Assembly: GCA_947097635.1 (NCBI GenBank)
Contig: CAMURW010000010.1
Location: 1 to 14,228, forward strand
DNA length: 14,228 bases
Direction: 5' to 3'
Source of the DNA: an uncultured Bacteroidales bacterium
GTDB taxonomy: Bacteria > Bacteroidota > Bacteroidia > Bacteroidales > P3
Made by a program: the position numbers and the translations under genes. Below the pieces are notes generated by a model that made no database searches, was not told the origin of the DNA, and saw only the letters and a program-made list of their open reading frames with translations. Below are positions 1-7,716 of this stretch, one piece after another. Positions within the stretch are counted from its first letter, which is position 1. Every line of letters begins with the position of its first letter.

Positions 1-2447
1 TGGAGGCCGACCGCCTGCTGGAGCGTCTGCAGCAGATATTTCCCGAGGACACCGCCATCCGCCGCCAGTACATGAACTGGCTGGAAGAGAACTATGGACG
101 CGCCGCGAGCCGGCGAAACGACGCGGATGCGGAGCAGGCCCTGAGAACACTGATAGCAAAAGACCCGTACAAGGCCAGCTACTATCACGACCTCTGCAAC
201 CTCTATATACGGCAAGGCAACAAGGCCGCCGCCATCCAGGCAGCGGAGGAGGGCATCTTTACATTGCATGGCAACGTCGCCCTGGCAAAAAAGAAGGTGT
301 CCATACTGGCAGAGCAGCACCGCTACAACGAAGCCATCTCTTTCGTGCGGGACTACGAGCGAGTCTACGGCGGCGGGCTGGGGAATCTGAAACACAACAT
401 AGAGGAGGAGGCCGCCATGGATGCCGTGAGAAACGACCCGTATACGCAGCAGGCCCGTCTCTATGACCGAACCCACAACAAAGATGCCCTCACCTACCTC
501 ATCAACACTTCCTTCGTGCGCGAATACAACGAGGATGCACTCCACTACATCGGGGAAGCGCTGAAGACGCAGCCCGGCAACGTGCGTTACCTCTATATGG
601 AACATATTGTATACAAGCGTATGGGATATCGTAGCAAATCCATCGCCACGCTACGACGGGCACACGAGATAGAACCTGCCAACCAGGATGTGATAAACGA
701 CCTCTCTTTCTACTACATGCAGGATGCCTCCGACCAGATGGAGATGGGCGAATACGCCGAAGCACTTCCCTACCTTGATTTTATCATAGAGAACGATACC
801 ACGACCGAGACCTACAGAAGCGCCATCAACCGCAAGCTGGTGTGCCTCACTAACCTGAGACGTTACAACCAGGCGCTGGCACTGCTGAACGTGACAGGAC
901 AGGCGGCCATGGACGAGAAGAGTTTCCATGTACGCCAGGCTAACATGCTGGCCGCCGACGGCCGCGAGGACGAAGCCCTGAGGTTGCTGGAAGGGGTGGC
1001 AGACAAATACGGCATAGAAGAAAGCTACGAGGAGATAGCACTCCTATATGTGAAGAAACTGATAGAGCAGGGTGCCATCCGCAAGGCACACTCAGTGACA
1101 CACCGTCTGCTGACAATGTGTCCCAACAGCAAGGAAGCACTGATGCAGCGCATGACGACCTGCGGCCTGCTGCACAAGGACCGGGAATTCGCGCAGACGG
1201 TGAGAAGGGCGCGCGAGTTGTATCCAGATGACATCGACATACTGGTGAAACAGGTGGCGGTGTATAACAATAACCAGGATTACCACAGCTCGCTCAACCT
1301 GCTGCGTCCGCTGCTCGTCGCATTCCCGCTGAACCAGGTTCTTATAGGTGCCAACAGCGCCACCGCCGACCTCTTGGCCATGAACTTGATGAAAGACCAT
1401 CGCGGAAAGGATGCCATCCTCGTCATCGACAGTGCCTTGAGGCACGACCCCCTGAATAGAAACCTTCTGTACGACAAAGGTGTAGCTTTCGAGAAGCTGA
1501 AAATATACGACAGCGCCTATTATTACCAGCGTTACTATCGTCCCAACGACATGGAGATGAGCAATTTCGCACAGCATTCCAAAGGGCTGCTCTACGATGG
1601 GGCGGCAAACGAGATAGCGGTGAGCTATCTTCGGTCGCGCTATGGCGGCGACAATCCCAATTTCCACGCTTTGGCATCTGCTGGATACTCCCACAAGGAA
1701 GGCGGCAACACCTATGGCATGGCGGTAAACTATGCGGGGCGCGACGCGGCGGACAGCATTACCCACATCGCGGAAAGAGGCGGAACGGGATTTCAGTTCG
1801 TAGGCTCGTGGATCCGCGTGTGGAACGAAAAGACGACAACCCATATCGACGCGGGACTCTCCACGCGCTATTTCCCGAAATTACAGGCCAACCTGCGTGT
1901 GGAACGTTATCTATACAACGGTTGGACGACGGACGTGCATGCCGGATACCGCAACGTGGCGACTTCAAAGATGGGCGGGGCTCTTGCCACCGACACAGCC
2001 GCCATCTGGAACAGCACATACAAGAATTTGTTCAACCTGGGGGTAGGTGTCGGCAAAGACCTGCATCCGTTCTATGTAGGCGGAAAGGTGGATGGGCTAT
2101 TGCTGGCAGACAATTTTTATTTCAACGCTTCTGTGCAAGGACGCTATCTCGTGTGCGAGGACAATGTTTCCAGCCTCATGGCACAGTTTGCCATCGGCAC
2201 GGCTCCCGAGGCGGAGGTAATAGACCGGGGGCTTCCTGCCACTTTCGACCATTTGAATACGAGCGTGGGGTTAGGAGTAACATACCTTTTCACTGGAAAC
2301 CTCAGCGGCATGCTGATGGGCTCTTGGCAGACTTTCTATATTTCGAAGGTGCCGGGCGGGGTGGACTTTTACGGCAACCCCTTGGACACGGAGGCGAAGT
2401 ACAAAAATATTTTCAATCTTTTTCTCCAACTCAACATTCATTTCTAA
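1..2447 (+). CDS. TPR protein with C-terminal YaiO-like outer-membrane beta-barrel (5' end outside window)
   Basis: Probable outer-membrane protein with a periplasmic TPR superhelix and a membrane barrel, likely an export porin or scaffold for a polysaccharide. The reading frame is open from base 3, with 23 codons before the first ATG at 72, so the gene almost certainly starts left of the window. Numbering from that ATG, residues 1 to about 500 are helical repeats with TPR-like spacing (for example around AIQAAEEGIF and ALRLLEGVAD). From about residue 516 to 791 the sequence switches to alternating polar/aromatic beta-strands rich in Gly and Tyr and ends in LQLNIHF, a terminal Phe typical of barrel proteins. 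The barrel resembles the YaiO family. TPR plus barrel is the architecture of PgaA and BcsC. The next gene follows after 36 bp on the same strand. The exported substrate is unknown; the polysaccharide role is inferred from architecture and neighbours. Confidence 0.8.
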   Translation, partial: EADRLLERLQQIFPEDTAIRRQYMNWLEENYGRAASRRNDADAEQALRTLIAKDPYKASYYHDLCNLYIRQGNKAAAIQAAEEGIFTLHGNVALAKKKVSILAEQHRYNEAISFVRDYERVYGGGLGNLKHNIEEEAAMDAVRNDPYTQQARLYDRTHNKDALTYLINTSFVREYNEDALHYIGEALKTQPGNVRYLYMEHIVYKRMGYRSKSIATLRRAHEIEPANQDVINDLSFYYMQDASDQMEMGEYAEALPYLDFIIENDTTTETYRSAINRKLVCLTNLRRYNQALALLNVTGQAAMDEKSFHVRQANMLAADGREDEALRLLEGVADKYGIEESYEEIALLYVKKLIEQGAIRKAHSVTHRLLTMCPNSKEALMQRMTTCGLLHKDREFAQTVRRARELYPDDIDILVKQVAVYNNNQDYHSSLNLLRPLLVAFPLNQVLIGANSATADLLAMNLMKDHRGKDAILVIDSALRHDPLNRNLLYDKGVAFEKLKIYDSAYYYQRYYRPNDMEMSNFAQHSKGLLYDGAANEIAVSYLRSRYGGDNPNFHALASAGYSHKEGGNTYGMAVNYAGRDAADSITHIAERGGTGFQFVGSWIRVWNEKTTTHIDAGLSTRYFPKLQANLRVERYLYNGWTTDVHAGYRNVATSKMGGALATDTAAIWNSTYKNLFNLGVGVGKDLHPFYVGGKVDGLLLADNFYFNASVQGRYLVCEDNVSSLMAQFAIGTAPEAEVIDRGLPATFDHLNTSVGLGVTYLFTGNLSGMLMGSWQTFYISKVPGGVDFYGNPLDTEAKYKNIFNLFLQLNIHF

Positions 2448-2483
2448 TGATGCGCTGCCCAGGAGAAATCAATTAGCCTAACA

Positions 2484-4268
2484 ATGAAGAAGACCTTACT
2501 ACTGCCTATTGTCATTATCTGCCTGCTGTCAGCATCGTTCGACAGGGCCGGCTGTGCAAGAAAAGCCCACAAAGCAGATGCTGCTGAGTCTATAAGTATG
2601 TGGAAAGCCAAACGGATAGATACCGCCCATGCGGATTTTGCATATCGCACCGTCTACAGCTATGGCAATAGTATGGAACCATCCAGTCGCAGAATGGGGT
2701 TGGGAAGTCTGAACTACGACTGGGGGCTGTGGGGGCACAATTTGCGGAGAGCGTTGCCCAGAAATCCATCCCAGGAAGTGTTTGCCCGTACAAAAGGAGA
2801 GGTGAACCCAGACCAGTTCTGTTTCTCTTCGCACAAGCTTTGGGACTACACCATGAACTACATAGAAGAGCACTACGGCACAGACCAGTCAACGGATTTC
2901 CTGATAATGCCCAACGACAACCCTTTTTCCTGCACCTGCGAACAATGCAGGAAAAAGGGAAACACGTCCACCAATGCCACACCTGCCGTCACAGAGTTTA
3001 TCGCACGCCTTGCGGAGCGGTTTCCCCAGCACCGCTTCTTTACGTCCTACTATTATTCCACTGCCTTTTTTCCACAGAGGCTGCTGCCGAGGAATATGGG
3101 TGTCATTATAAGCGCTATCGAGATGCCGCTGGCAAGAGGCAGCGCAGCAGCCTCACGGACGGTGGAATTCTGTAACTTGATAGACAAATGGAAGCTGCTG
3201 ACCCCACATGTGTTTGTGTGGGACTACTGCCGAAACTTCGACGACTATCTCACTCCGTTTCCTTGCCTCCACATACTTCAGGAACGTCTGCGGATGTACA
3301 AGGAACATGGAGTGGAGGGCATTGTGCTAAATGGCAGCGGAGAGGATTATTCCACTTTCGATGAATTGCAGACCTGGGTGCTGGCAAACCTGATGGTGGA
3401 TGTGGACAAAGACGTGGACACGCTTGTGGACGTATTCTTCCAGACATATTACCCGAAGTCGGGGCACATTATCAGGAAGTATTACAACACTCTGGAGGCA
3501 AAAACACGGTGCCTGGGTCTTTACGAAGGCATCGGATATGCGGTAGGTGAGTATCTGGACCCCGAAGAGTTCATACTATTCGTGGACGAACTGGAGAGGG
3601 CCTCCAAAAACATAGAAAAACCCGAACGTGACTACCTGAATTATCTGCTTACTGGTCTCAACTTCACGCGACTGGAACTGCTGCGCCTGACGAACGACCC
3701 GCAGCTGCGCATCCAGAAAGCGGACTTTATTGCTAACCTCAGAGGGCACAGTGTGCTAAATGCCATGCAGAAATTCCGCGAGGTCGATGGCGATATTGAC
3801 GAATACCTGGAATATGTGAACTGGCATAAAGGCTATGAAGTGTCGTGCAACAACGTGCTGCACGACACGAGGTTGACGACGACCAGCCAGCTCGACGAGG
3901 GCGCACCCCCGATAGGTGTGCTGAACGATGGTTTTTTTGGCATTCCTTACGATTACCACACCCATTGGATGCTCTACAACGGCGACACGCTCCATATCAC
4001 TATTCCCGCCATCGGGAAGCCGCTAGGCGACCTCCGTGTGGGGCTGCTGGTGTCGTCACGCTGGCACATCGGCAATGCGAAAGTGGTGGCGGTGCAAGGC
4101 ACGCGGAAAACGGAGATGCTGCCGATGCTGAACCTAGATAAGAAGTATGAGCGTGTGGAGGCAAAGTTGAGTATGGAATCGATGGATCCTACGGCTCCCA
4201 TAGAACTTTATCTGATAAAGACGGGACGTAAAATGGCAATAGACGAGATAACACTATGTGCAGGATGA
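2484..4268 (+). CDS. Secreted DUF4838 glycoside-hydrolase-like protein
   Basis: A 594-residue exported protein of the DUF4838 family, thought to be carbohydrate-active (TIM-barrel, glycosidase-like), though no reaction is established. The start MKKTLLLPIVIICLLSAS is a typical signal peptide; cleavage near residue 25 is a guess. Family-like features are WGLWGHNLRRALP (about 80-92), the PNDN segment at 143-146 followed by Cys150, Cys152 and Cys155 (CxCxxC), a WDYC motif at 246-249 and NGSGEDYSTFDELQTW at about 283-298. Asp and Glu residues in these motifs are candidate catalytic positions, but I cannot assign them. From about residue 465 the tail (VLNDGFFG, GDTLHITI) looks like a carbohydrate-binding beta-sandwich. 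The stop overlaps the following lipoprotein start, so the two are probably co-translated. Lying beside a TPR-barrel porin, it may trim or modify the exported glycan, as PgaB does for PNAG; that is inference. Confidence 0.82.
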   Translation: MKKTLLLPIVIICLLSASFDRAGCARKAHKADAAESISMWKAKRIDTAHADFAYRTVYSYGNSMEPSSRRMGLGSLNYDWGLWGHNLRRALPRNPSQEVFARTKGEVNPDQFCFSSHKLWDYTMNYIEEHYGTDQSTDFLIMPNDNPFSCTCEQCRKKGNTSTNATPAVTEFIARLAERFPQHRFFTSYYYSTAFFPQRLLPRNMGVIISAIEMPLARGSAAASRTVEFCNLIDKWKLLTPHVFVWDYCRNFDDYLTPFPCLHILQERLRMYKEHGVEGIVLNGSGEDYSTFDELQTWVLANLMVDVDKDVDTLVDVFFQTYYPKSGHIIRKYYNTLEAKTRCLGLYEGIGYAVGEYLDPEEFILFVDELERASKNIEKPERDYLNYLLTGLNFTRLELLRLTNDPQLRIQKADFIANLRGHSVLNAMQKFREVDGDIDEYLEYVNWHKGYEVSCNNVLHDTRLTTTSQLDEGAPPIGVLNDGFFGIPYDYHTHWMLYNGDTLHITIPAIGKPLGDLRVGLLVSSRWHIGNAKVVAVQGTRKTEMLPMLNLDKKYERVEAKLSMESMDPTAPIELYLIKTGRKMAIDEITLCAG

Positions 4269-4771
4269 CAAAAATATTGATTATCACCCAGGTTGTGCTG
4301 ATCCTCTCGGCATGCCATCGGCGGGTGGGCCCCACAGAGATAAGGGTGGAAGACCCATCGCGACATTATTTCCCCATTGTGTTGGGCGAAAAAATGGACA
4401 TGGCCTACAAACTGGTGAATGTGGGGGCGCAGCCTTTCATCACCACCGACATCCAGCCGTCGTGCGGCTGTATCTCCATCGAAGATGAGAAAAAAAATGA
4501 CAAAAAGTCCCGTGGCATCCTGTCCCCAGGCGACTCGGTGCTGATGCGTTTCCAGTTCGACGGCAGTAAGAACATAGGCTACGTGCACCACACCATCCGT
4601 ATCTATGGCAATGTGAAACCCGATGGCGTGTTGGCTTTGGACTTCGATGTCAACGTGGTGCCGCCCGCCAATTATGTGCCCGACTATGAGGAAACATACG
4701 AAGAAAAGAGGAAGGTGGAGAACGACTTCGTGGACGGAAAAAACAGCCAGAGAGGCTACACGGTAGACTGA
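4265..4771 (+). CDS. DUF1573 lipoprotein
   Basis: A 168-residue lipoprotein. I chose the ATG at 4265 because it overlaps the upstream TGA stop as ATGA and gives a clean lipoprotein signal: MTKILIITQVVLILSAC, with the lipobox LSAC and acylated Cys17. An in-frame ATG at 4256 would add only MCR. The body matches DUF1573, a short immunoglobulin-like beta-sandwich common in Bacteroidetes secreted proteins: a Y-x-L-x-N-x-G strand at 48-54, the hallmark SCGC at 66-69, SPGDS at 87-91, and a G-Y-V-x-H-T strand at 105-110. The charged tail (YEETYEEKRKVENDF) is probably disordered. There is no known enzymatic role; it is likely anchored on the periplasmic face or outer membrane and works with the DUF4838 protein. 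Last gene of this operon. It contains an A8 run at 4490-4497, but the frame stays intact. Confidence 0.82.
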   Translation: MTKILIITQVVLILSACHRRVGPTEIRVEDPSRHYFPIVLGEKMDMAYKLVNVGAQPFITTDIQPSCGCISIEDEKKNDKKSRGILSPGDSVLMRFQFDGSKNIGYVHHTIRIYGNVKPDGVLALDFDVNVVPPANYVPDYEETYEEKRKVENDFVDGKNSQRGYTVD

Positions 4772-4836
4772 GGAGTGGTTTTTCACTTGGGCTGGCCACG
4801 ATGTATCCATGTCAATAATCAGGTGGTCTAGCATGT

Positions 4837-4861
4837 GAAATCATGGTCGATTTCTCTTTTT
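4837..4861 (+). terminator. Possible intrinsic terminator after the DUF1573 gene
   Basis: GAAATC (4837-4842) pairs with GATTTC (4849-4854) around a 6-nt loop and is followed by TCTTTTT. It lies 65 nt after the lipoprotein stop. The 6-bp stem is A/T-rich, so this is only a weak candidate. Confidence 0.35.
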
Positions 4862-4982
4862 CGCAGGATTCCCTGCACTGGTTTGCAGCGTTTCCATACT
4901 AGTGAACAGCAAAAAAGACGCTGCTGTAATTTGTTAACTCTTAACTGGTTGTATGGATATGGGGAAAAAACATGTGGAAATA

Positions 4983-5014
4983 TTTGGCCAGTTTCGGAAA
5001 AGTTCGTAATTTTG
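4983..5014 (+). promoter_or_regulatory. Predicted Bacteroidetes-type promoter for the tRNA
   Basis: TTTG at 4983-4986 (-33 box) and TAATTTTG at 5007-5014 (-7 box, consensus TAnnTTTG) are separated by 20 nt, close to the spacing known for the Bacteroidetes primary sigma factor. Transcription would start near 5020 and give a leader of about 105 nt before the mature tRNA. No other site with both boxes was seen in the gap. Confidence 0.45.
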
Positions 5015-5128
5015 CAATCGCTTTCAGGATAAGTGGGAGGCTTTCAAAAAGAGATAAAAGCGGCAGGTGTTATGGCCCTGCAAGAGTGTCTCTCGCCAAG
5101 GAGTTTTGCGATATCACGAAAGTTATAG

Positions 5129-5203
<75 letters not shown>

Positions 5204-5204
5204 G

Positions 5205-5238
5205 AGAAAGAGAGTTGTCCAACGGCAACTCTCTTTCT
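5205..5238 (+). terminator. Hairpin directly after tRNA-fMet, likely terminator or processing stem
   Basis: A perfect 13-bp stem: AGAAAGAGAGTTG (5205-5217) pairs with CAACTCTCTTTCT (5226-5238) across an 8-nt loop (5218-5225). It starts one base after the CCA end. The pyrimidine-rich right arm (CTCTTTCT) may act in place of a U-tract, as no long T-run follows. It probably ends the tRNA transcript and may help 3' processing. Confidence 0.5.
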
Positions 5239-5255
5239 AATGAATGATTATCCGC

Positions 5256-5279
5256 AAAAAATCCCCTAACGGGGAATTT
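5256..5279 (-). terminator. Intrinsic terminator, minus strand, for the right-hand operon
   Basis: On the minus strand TCCCC, a GTTA loop and GGGGA form a 5-bp G/C-rich stem, followed by six T residues (A-run at 5256-5261 on the plus strand). Past one mismatch, three further A-T pairs extend it. It lies about 210 nt beyond the stop of the last minus-strand gene (5488) and faces the tRNA hairpin, so the two convergent units each appear to have their own stop signal. Confidence 0.55.
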
Positions 5280-5487
5280 ATCCCTGAGTACCATTGGCTC
5301 TATACATGAGGAAAAATGGTTGACATGATAGTCAGCGGAGTAGGGTGTCCGAGTCGCAAAGATTAAGGGAGGTGAGGATATTCTTGTGGATTTTTTTGTA
5401 GCTAAGGGGAGGGAATGGTATCACGCTGCTTTTCACTTGTTATGGATAGACATCGGAAACATCAAAACGGAAAGATTGCAGCGGGGC
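5280..5487. other. Non-coding stretch between the minus-strand terminator and the DUF2156 stop
   Basis: About 208 bp with no supported gene. The plus-strand open frame beginning at 5386 runs on as the antisense of the DUF2156 gene and is not credible. On the minus strand this would be a 3' untranslated region leading to the terminator at 5256-5279. I see no repeat or RNA fold that I can name. Confidence 0.5.
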
Positions 5488-6969
5488 CTATTTACTGCCT
5501 GTAAACTCTTTCAGGCTCTCGGACACGGCGGGGGTGAAAGGCAGAAGGTAGTACTTGCTGACGGCATCCTCGTAGAAATAGAGTGCCCCCCAGCGACGCC
5601 AGTAGGCGTGGGTCTTCAGGTGGTGCATTACAGGGATGAAGACGAAGTCGTAGTTCTTCAGTTCGTCCATCACGTCCATCAGCATATCGTAATTCAGTTT
5701 GGTGCCGTGATATTCTTCTTTCACGATGAAGGAAAACACGGCGGTGTAGCGGTACTTGCTGAGTGCTGCCAACAGGGCGGGCTGCTTGACGGCGATATCT
5801 TCGCTTTCATCCTCTATGCGGTAGTCGCTCATGGTGAGGTAGCCTATGGTGCTGCCTTGGCTGATGGCACGAACGGAGAGGGACCAGTTGATGTGCAGCT
5901 TTGTGAGCCACTCCATCGTGAGGTTCCATTCGAAACCGTACTGGCGGCACATCCAGCGGCAGGTGGGTTCTTTGTCGTCTGCCTCGGTGCAGCGTTCCAG
6001 ATGGTAGTGGGGTAGGGGAGTGGGAGCATCGCCATCGCCATTCCTGGGAATGATGGGGAAGAGGATGCGGTTGAAGCTTAGCAGCTCTTGGGGATGATAC
6101 GACAGTTTGGCCTTACGCAGTCCTTCCAGCCCCATGTCTTCTTCGCGGTTCACGTAGATGTACTGCGACGGCAGATGGCGGCAGAACTCCTGGTTGATGA
6201 CGGCATAGGCGCCATCGTAGGCGGTGTTAGCCTTCTCTATGCATACGTCGAAGGTGGTGGGAGTGATGGGGCATCCGTAGGTGAAAGCAACCATATGGCC
6301 TTCCACAAACAATGCTCCTCCTATGGTGTCCAGCACGTCCCAGTGTGCAAAGGTGTACTCTATGGCCTTTTGCTCTGCTTTCACGCTGTCGTGCTCTTTC
6401 TTGTCGTCGGGGTTTTCGTGTTTTCTCTCGGTTTGCCATAGTTCCAGCAGTACCATACACTGGGGAAAGAGGTCTTTGGTGAGGTTGCGATACTGGTAGT
6501 TTGGGTAGTTGTTGCGGAAACTGTTCGTGTGATTGCGTTTGGCCTTCAGGGCACCGCCAGCCAGCGAAGCGAGCGCCTGGCGGCTGTAGATATAGTCATA
6601 ACTGTTGCGCAGGGGAGTGATGGAAACCTGGCTGCCGAAACAGCGCTTTATTATGTCGGCGAGCCAGTCTTCGGCACCGAAGATGGTGAGGGGTTGCCCT
6701 ATCTCTTGCGCATCGTGCAGTAGTTCCAGCAGTGTGCGTACAACGGCTTTTTCGTCGCGGTGCTTCATTACCAGCATATACACAAGGTCTGTGTTGCTGA
6801 AACGATAGCGCAGCGCCAGCGCATCGGGGGTAGTGGCTTTCTTGGTATGGAACAGATGCTGCCAGGCAGCAAGGTTTCCGAAGGAATAGTTGCAGTTGCG
6901 CAGGCCCGCCACGAAGGTGTAGGACTGCACCAATGTTTTATCGCCAAGGGTAAGGGGAGTAAAGTTCAT
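5488..6969 (-). CDS. DUF2156 (LPG-synthase C-terminal-like) protein with extra GNAT-like domain
   Basis: A 493-residue soluble protein. Residues 1 to about 305 match DUF2156, the domain that forms the catalytic part of phosphatidylglycerol lysyltransferases (MprF). Recognisable parts are SYDYIYSRQALASLAG (123-138), the basic KAKRNHTNSF at 142-151, and NREEDMGLEGLRKAKLSYHP (274-293), which is highly typical of the family. There is no membrane flippase domain, so this is the stand-alone form found widely in Bacteroidetes; its substrate is not known. After a linker (about 306-325) comes a second acyltransferase-like region, with EEYHGTKLNYDML and VMHHLKTHAYWRRWGA, ending near 493, which looks like GNAT. 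Aminoacyl or acyl transfer to a lipid or peptide is plausible but unproven. It follows the glycosylase gene after 52 bp and is probably the last gene of the operon. Confidence 0.8.
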   Translation of the reverse strand: MNFTPLTLGDKTLVQSYTFVAGLRNCNYSFGNLAAWQHLFHTKKATTPDALALRYRFSNTDLVYMLVMKHRDEKAVVRTLLELLHDAQEIGQPLTIFGAEDWLADIIKRCFGSQVSITPLRNSYDYIYSRQALASLAGGALKAKRNHTNSFRNNYPNYQYRNLTKDLFPQCMVLLELWQTERKHENPDDKKEHDSVKAEQKAIEYTFAHWDVLDTIGGALFVEGHMVAFTYGCPITPTTFDVCIEKANTAYDGAYAVINQEFCRHLPSQYIYVNREEDMGLEGLRKAKLSYHPQELLSFNRILFPIIPRNGDGDAPTPLPHYHLERCTEADDKEPTCRWMCRQYGFEWNLTMEWLTKLHINWSLSVRAISQGSTIGYLTMSDYRIEDESEDIAVKQPALLAALSKYRYTAVFSFIVKEEYHGTKLNYDMLMDVMDELKNYDFVFIPVMHHLKTHAYWRRWGALYFYEDAVSKYYLLPFTPAVSESLKEFTGSK

Positions 6970-6984
6970 AAGTGGTGTTTTCTC

Positions 6985-7031
6985 TATAAGCTTGATGTCT
7001 ATAACATTATAAGCTTGATGTCTATAACATT
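6985..7031. repeat. Perfect 23-bp tandem duplication
   Basis: The unit ATAAGCTTGATGTCTATAACATT occurs at 6986-7008 and again, without a gap, at 7009-7031. The match extends one base to the left (47 bp in total, period 23). The right copy includes the last codons and stop of the minus-strand glycosylase gene. The left copy fills most of the spacer before the DUF2156 gene. Confidence 0.95.
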
Positions 7032-7645
7032 TTCAGCTCGGTGAAGAGGTTGCGGTAGGGAATGGCCTTCTTTGCCAGCGGCAAGGGATAGGCGCGGGAG
7101 GTGGAAGGCATACGGTGCAGCTTGATGCTGCGCCCTTCAATATTGATATGTATGTATGAGCCGACGGCAGGTATGGGCGCGGCGTAGGTGTCGCAAAGTA
7201 GGGAACAGGATTTCTCACCTGTGCATACGATGTCGTGGCATAGCGGCAGCTGCTGTAGCAGTGCCGGCACGTCCGTTTTCTCCACTACTTCCAGAAACTT
7301 GTCGCTGGCATTGCCTTTTAGGCGTCGTATGGCACAGGCTGTGTCGTAAATGGCAATGCCTTTCTCTCTCAACAGCGTCTTTATCAGGGGCAGGCGGAAA
7401 GTGTTGCGTTCTGTATCCACTAGTGCGGCGGCATCGCCCATAAAGACCATCCCGAAGAGTGCCCACATCATGTTGGTACGATTGGGATAGTAGAAGTCCA
7501 TGCTCCAGCGGTTTTTGGGCGGCGGAAAGCTGCCTAGCATCAGCAGTCGTGCCTGAGGGGGCAGGAAAGGCATCAAAGGATGATGCTCCACAACCGGCGT
7601 CTCAACGTCGGAAGATGGTGTAGGGGTTATGGGAGAAGTACTCAT
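7022..7645 (-). CDS. Uracil-DNA glycosylase superfamily protein
   Basis: A 207-residue enzyme of the uracil-DNA glycosylase fold, which removes damaged bases such as uracil or hypoxanthine by cutting the N-glycosidic bond in base-excision repair. Motif 1 is LMLGSFPPP (35-43), continuing to YYPNRTNMMWALFG (52-65). A middle segment IAIYDTACAIRRLKGNASD (97-115) and motif 2 RMPSTSRA (178-185) also fit. The pattern is nearer to the MUG/TDG and hypoxanthine-DNA glycosylase (family 6) groups than to classic Ung, because no GQDPYH is present. Substrate preference cannot be read from the sequence. The first 20 residues (Ser, Thr and Pro-rich) look disordered, so a later start is possible. The gene lies 130 bp after purL, with a large hairpin between, and its stop codon sits inside a tandem duplication. 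Confidence 0.82.
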   Translation of the reverse strand: MSTSPITPTPSSDVETPVVEHHPLMPFLPPQARLLMLGSFPPPKNRWSMDFYYPNRTNMMWALFGMVFMGDAAALVDTERNTFRLPLIKTLLREKGIAIYDTACAIRRLKGNASDKFLEVVEKTDVPALLQQLPLCHDIVCTGEKSCSLLCDTYAAPIPAVGSYIHINIEGRSIKLHRMPSTSRAYPLPLAKKAIPYRNLFTELKML

Positions 7646-7716
7646 GGATGATAAAGGAAGTCCTCCAAGGTCAATAAATGATGCGTGGGACGATCCTCTT
7701 GTAGTCTAAAGAATCA

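Larger units (their letters stand above)
4772..5128. other. Non-coding gap between the envelope operon and tRNA-fMet
   Basis: No convincing gene on either strand. The open frames here are short, and the longest plus-strand one runs straight through the tRNA. The gap holds a weak terminator (4837-4861), a small GCAGG/CCTGC hairpin (4863-4876), and a promoter-like pair at 4983-5014. The rest shows nothing I can name. Confidence 0.6.

Noticed and set aside
1092..1844. A 250-codon minus-strand frame inside the TPR gene
   Set aside because: The plus-strand frame has continuous TPR and barrel features; the reverse frame shows no domain.
4490..4497. Run of eight A residues inside the DUF1573 gene as a frameshift or phase-variation site
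   Set aside because: The frame continues correctly into the conserved SPGD and strand motifs, and an A8 run in a Lys-Lys-Asn stretch is ordinary; kept only as a note.
4863..4876. Small GCAGG/CCTGC hairpin next to the weak terminator
   Set aside because: Five base pairs only, with no T-run after it; likely chance.
5386..6015. A 209-codon plus-strand frame antisense to the DUF2156 gene
   Set aside because: It overlaps the conserved GNAT-like domain coded on the minus strand and has no recognisable motif.
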